Shown here: positions 61,658-64,000 of the stretch, piece by piece
Numbering within the stretch: position 1 is the first letter of the stretch
How the letters are laid out: each line of letters opens with the position of its first letter
DNA from: Mucilaginibacter pallidiroseus
Lineage (GTDB): Bacteria > Bacteroidota > Bacteroidia > Sphingobacteriales > Sphingobacteriaceae
Direction: 5' to 3'
Assembly: GCF_007846085.1 (NCBI RefSeq)
Contig: NZ_VOEJ01000002.1
Coordinates: forward strand, 62,001 to 126,000
Length of the DNA: 64,000 nt
Translations under genes and position numbers: made by a program
Notes under the pieces: generated by a model
What the model was told of the DNA's origin: nothing
The model's database searches: none
The model's input: the letters and a program-made list of their open reading frames with translations, nothing else

Positions 61658-62932
61658 TTATTGAGGGGTAATTATAGTAGTGCCAACTGCGTAGTTGACA
61701 TCGGCAATGGCTTTTTGCAGGTTAACCTGCTGCTGCATCACCTTGATCTTGGTTTCGCGGTACGAGTCAAAAAAGTCTACAAACTCCTGCAAGCTTACCT
61801 GCTTAAGCTGATAGCCTCTCTGCATACTGATGTACAATTTGTCGTAGTTTTTTACAAAGTCAGTTTGGCTCTGGTTAAGCAGTTGCTGGCTTAAACGGTA
61901 TTGGTTAACCGCCGAGTAAACATCATTTTTAAGCTGTAACTCGCTGTTTTTTAAGGTATATTCCTGACTTTGGGCAGCCAGTTTTGCGTTTTTAATATTG
62001 CCCTGATTGCGGTTAAACAAAGGAAGAGGCAAACTTACTTGCAGGCCCACGTAATTGTTGGCGTAACTGCTGTGCTGGTCAAAAGCGCTACCAATGGTAA
62101 CATCCGGCACGGCTAATGCTTTTTGCAATGCCAAGTTATGGTTGCTTTGGTCTAACTGATAACGGTTAGCCAGATAATCGCCTCGTGTTGAAAGCGCTTG
62201 CTGCGTTAGGGCAGCGGCATCTAACGTAGTATCGGCGTTGTTATAAGTTACCTGCGGGGCAATAAACTGGCGCTCGTTTGCAACAAGTAACGTTTTAAGT
62301 TCGGCCTGTAAATCATTTATCTGGCGGTCAATCTCTACAAGATCATTTTCTAAACCAAATGCCAATGCCTTTAAGCGCACCACATCTTTCAAGGAGTTGT
62401 TGCCGGCCTCGTATGATTTCTGAATTGCATTTACCATGTTATTTGCCGATGCAATTTCTGTCTGGTAAATTTTGCGCTGATCTATGAGGTTGGCCACCTG
62501 TGTAAAATCAAGCAACAGGTTGTAGCGCAGGTTACGCATCAAATCGTTAAACTGGGCCTGTTGTATTTGCACCCCATCTTGTGCCACCTGCACTTGTTTA
62601 CCGCGTTTGCCAGCAGTTACAAATACTTGGCTCAATTGCACAAATATTTGCCCCTTACCGTTGCTATGGTCAAAAAACTTTTTGTTGGCGTCCGTAATGT
62701 TCTGGTCGGTGCTTATTACAGGGTTGTCCCAAAGTTTGGCCTGCTGTATTAATGCTTTTGCAGCATCAACATTATACTTTTGAGCAATAAGCTCCAGGTT
62801 GTTGTCCAGGAAGCTTTTTTCGGCTTCCTTAAAGGTAACCCGTAAGGTATCTGTTTGCTGTGCGTAAGCGCCGCGGCCTGCAAAAATTGCTATGGCTAAA
62901 AGTGCGGCGAAACGGATATATTTAACTGACAT
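61658..62932 (-). CDS. czcC: TolC-family outer-membrane channel of the metal efflux system, CzcC-like
   Basis: 424 aa with a signal peptide (cleavage near GAYAQQ). Two OEP halves of paired coiled coils: about 30-205 (FLDNNLELIAQKYNVDAAKALIQQAKLWDNP) and about 240-415 (LSTRGDYLANRYQLDQSNHNLALQKALAVPDVTIGSAFDQHS, SLQEFVDFFDSYRETKIKVMQQQVNLQKAIADVNYAVG). It forms the exit duct. First gene of the operon, starting 24 bases after a TAATTTTG box that is preceded by the 11-bp repeat array. Confidence 0.93.
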   Translation of the reverse strand: MSVKYIRFAALLAIAIFAGRGAYAQQTDTLRVTFKEAEKSFLDNNLELIAQKYNVDAAKALIQQAKLWDNPVISTDQNITDANKKFFDHSNGKGQIFVQLSQVFVTAGKRGKQVQVAQDGVQIQQAQFNDLMRNLRYNLLLDFTQVANLIDQRKIYQTEIASANNMVNAIQKSYEAGNNSLKDVVRLKALAFGLENDLVEIDRQINDLQAELKTLLVANERQFIAPQVTYNNADTTLDAAALTQQALSTRGDYLANRYQLDQSNHNLALQKALAVPDVTIGSAFDQHSSYANNYVGLQVSLPLPLFNRNQGNIKNAKLAAQSQEYTLKNSELQLKNDVYSAVNQYRLSQQLLNQSQTDFVKNYDKLYISMQRGYQLKQVSLQEFVDFFDSYRETKIKVMQQQVNLQKAIADVNYAVGTTIITPQ

Positions 62933-62955
62933 CGGTTATAATAAGATTGATGATT

Positions 62956-62963
62956 CAAAATTA
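62956..62963 (-). promoter_or_regulatory. -7 box of the metal efflux operon (TAATTTTG)
   Basis: Minus-strand TAATTTTG fits TAnnTTTG, 24 bases before the ATG at 62932. The -33 position is occupied by the TAAT repeat array instead of TTTG, as expected for an activator-dependent promoter. Confidence 0.6.
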
Positions 62964-62973
62964 TTTTAACAGA

Positions 62974-63010
62974 ATTAGAGGCAGATTAAAACAGAATTAG
63001 AATGAGATTA
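62974..63010 (-). promoter_or_regulatory. Four TAAT direct repeats at 11-bp spacing, response-regulator-type site
   Basis: On the minus strand TAAT occurs at plus-strand 63007-63010, 62996-62999, 62985-62988 and 62974-62977, with TAATTCTG alternating with TAATCT. The exact one-helical-turn period, position upstream of the -7 box and neighbouring sensor-kinase gene all fit an OmpR/PhoB-family activator site. Confidence 0.65.
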
Positions 63011-63019
63011 GAATTTGAA

Positions 63020-64000
63020 TTACCTGTTGCGAGCGGCAAATTCAATAATAAAGGTACTGCCTTTAAATCCGTTCGACAGTACTTGTATACTGCCGCCAAA
63101 CAGTTCAATGATTTTGCCTGTGATGTATAAGCCAATACCGCTGCCGCTGATGGAGCGGTCTTTATTTACCCGGTAAAACGGGCGAAAGATTTTGGCTTTA
63201 TCGGCTTCGCTTATGCCCGGACCTTGGTCTGCCACAGAAACTTTTACAGTGCCTGCACCAGCCTCAAAATTTAAGGTTACCGGCTGGGGCGCCGAATATT
63301 TAAAAGCATTATCAATGATATTGTTTAGGGCAATATATAACATTGATTTATGTGCAGATATGGTAAGCAACTCTTGATCTTCGGGCATGTCGCCAAATTG
63401 AACCTTGAGCATACCGGGGCCTTTTTTAACAGCCCAATATTCATCAAGCTCCCATATCAATTCATCAACACGCACCGGGCTTAATATGGCCTGCGTGTAG
63501 TGCAGATCAACCTGGGCAAGCTCCATTAAACTGGTAATTGTTTCCTGCAGGTGGGAGCCGTCAGCAGCTATAGACCGTAGCACACGCTCGTACTCTTTGG
63601 CATCGCGTGGCTTATCAAGGGCTACATCCACCTCGCCCATTATGCTGGTTAGCGGCGTACGCAACTCATGCGATGCATTGGCAACAAAGGTCTGCTGCAG
63701 CTCAAAGGCATTTTGAAGATGCTCGAGCAGGCGGTTAAAATTGTCTATCAACTCGTATATCTCGTCCTTGCTTTTTACCTGGCCTACCCTGAGGTGCAGG
63801 TTGCTTGATCGTATACTGCGGATCTCGGTAACTATCTTATCAACCGGCGACAGCGCCTTTTGGGCAAACATGCGCCCGGCAAAAAACAAGCCTGTACCAA
63901 AAATTATGAATAAGATACCTGTAAGCTGGCCAAGTTTTACCATACGCCGGGTAGATCCCTTGTCTACGGCAGATGCCAGTATAACAAAGTTTCCCTGGTT
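63020..64000 (-). CDS. Sensor histidine kinase, C-terminal part (CusS/CzcS-like)
   Basis: The frame is open to the right edge (an internal ATG lies at 63943), so the 5' end with the sensor domain is outside. Visible in order: membrane helix (LTGILFIIFGTGLFFAGRMF), HAMP (ALSPVDKIVTEIRSIRSSNLHLRVG), HisKA with the H-box FVANASHELRTPLTSIMGE, N-box NNIIDNAFKYS, G1 ADQGPGIS, F-box IFRPFYRV and G2 SGSGIGLYI. All residues for kinase activity are present. Its cognate response regulator gene should lie beyond 64000. It sits 87 bp upstream of czcC, which suggests metal-responsive control of the efflux operon. Confidence 0.93.
   Translation of the reverse strand, partial: NQGNFVILASAVDKGSTRRMVKLGQLTGILFIIFGTGLFFAGRMFAQKALSPVDKIVTEIRSIRSSNLHLRVGQVKSKDEIYELIDNFNRLLEHLQNAFELQQTFVANASHELRTPLTSIMGEVDVALDKPRDAKEYERVLRSIAADGSHLQETITSLMELAQVDLHYTQAILSPVRVDELIWELDEYWAVKKGPGMLKVQFGDMPEDQELLTISAHKSMLYIALNNIIDNAFKYSAPQPVTLNFEAGAGTVKVSVADQGPGISEADKAKIFRPFYRVNKDRSISGSGIGLYITGKIIELFGGSIQVLSNGFKGSTFIIEFAARNR

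Noticed and set aside
1..64000. CRISPR array, prophage, insertion sequence or plasmid functions
   Set aside because: No spaced short-repeat series, transposase, integrase, capsid or replication gene could be found; the repeats seen are isolated palindromes and one 19-bp pair.

Overview
The window looks like a chromosomal segment of a Bacteroidota bacterium, most likely a Sphingobacteriaceae member of the Mucilaginibacter/Pedobacter type. The signs are a SusC/SusD pair with a FecI-type sigma factor and FecR anti-sigma, many secreted glycoside hydrolases, DUF5689, DUF1080 and DUF4395 proteins, two TTG-initiated ORFs, and promoter boxes of the Bacteroidota type (TAnnTTTG). Genus is inferred from gene content only. 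No phage, plasmid, transposase or CRISPR array is seen.

Layout. 1-9.5 kb is housekeeping: a truncated secreted aminopeptidase P, adenosylhomocysteinase, an M23 peptidase, a bacilliredoxin, a VIT-type metal transporter, an NHL-repeat lipoprotein, tRNA-Ser(GGA), a polyprenyl diphosphate synthase and the diadenylate cyclase CdaA. 9.5-19.7 kb holds an M1 aminopeptidase, a secreted Gfo/Idh/MocA oxidoreductase paired with a double-DUF1080 protein (a likely 3-keto-glycoside module), a MacB/FtsX-type permease and a beta-lactamase-fold serine hydrolase. 19.8-26.1 kb carries three glycan-degrading enzymes (GH92, GH127-like, GH2).

26.2-37.0 kb is a sigma/anti-sigma controlled SusC/SusD locus: ECF sigma, metallophosphoesterase, FecR, SusC, SusD, a DUF5689 lipoprotein and a glycerophosphodiester phosphodiesterase. 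Its accessory enzymes are phosphodiesterases rather than glycosidases, which suggests scavenging of phosphodiesters. A 16-bp sequence is shared upstream of the phosphoesterase and of fecR and may be the target of the locus's own sigma factor.

37.1-39.1 kb has a BamA/TamA-like barrel, a cupin and a 57-aa membrane protein. 39.1-45.0 kb is a tellurium-resistance-type (Ter) stress cluster: TerC, a HAD protein, a phosphoribosyltransferase-like protein, two TerD-domain proteins, a TelA-family protein and an unrecognised 320-aa protein. 45.2-51.4 kb has a beta-propeller lipoprotein, the cytochrome bd oxidase genes cydAB behind two palindromes, and DUF4395 and DUF3943 proteins.

51.4-57.2 kb holds a GbsR/MarR-controlled group (DCC protein, TIGR01777 epimerase, SRPBCC membrane protein, DUF5519) followed upstream by a GlcG/HbpS protein and a PhrB-type photolyase that lacks the cysteines for its usual iron-sulfur cluster. 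57.3-64.0 kb is a CzcCBA-type heavy-metal efflux operon and the 3' part of a sensor kinase gene. Four TAAT boxes at exactly 11-bp intervals lie upstream of the efflux operon and look like a response-regulator site.
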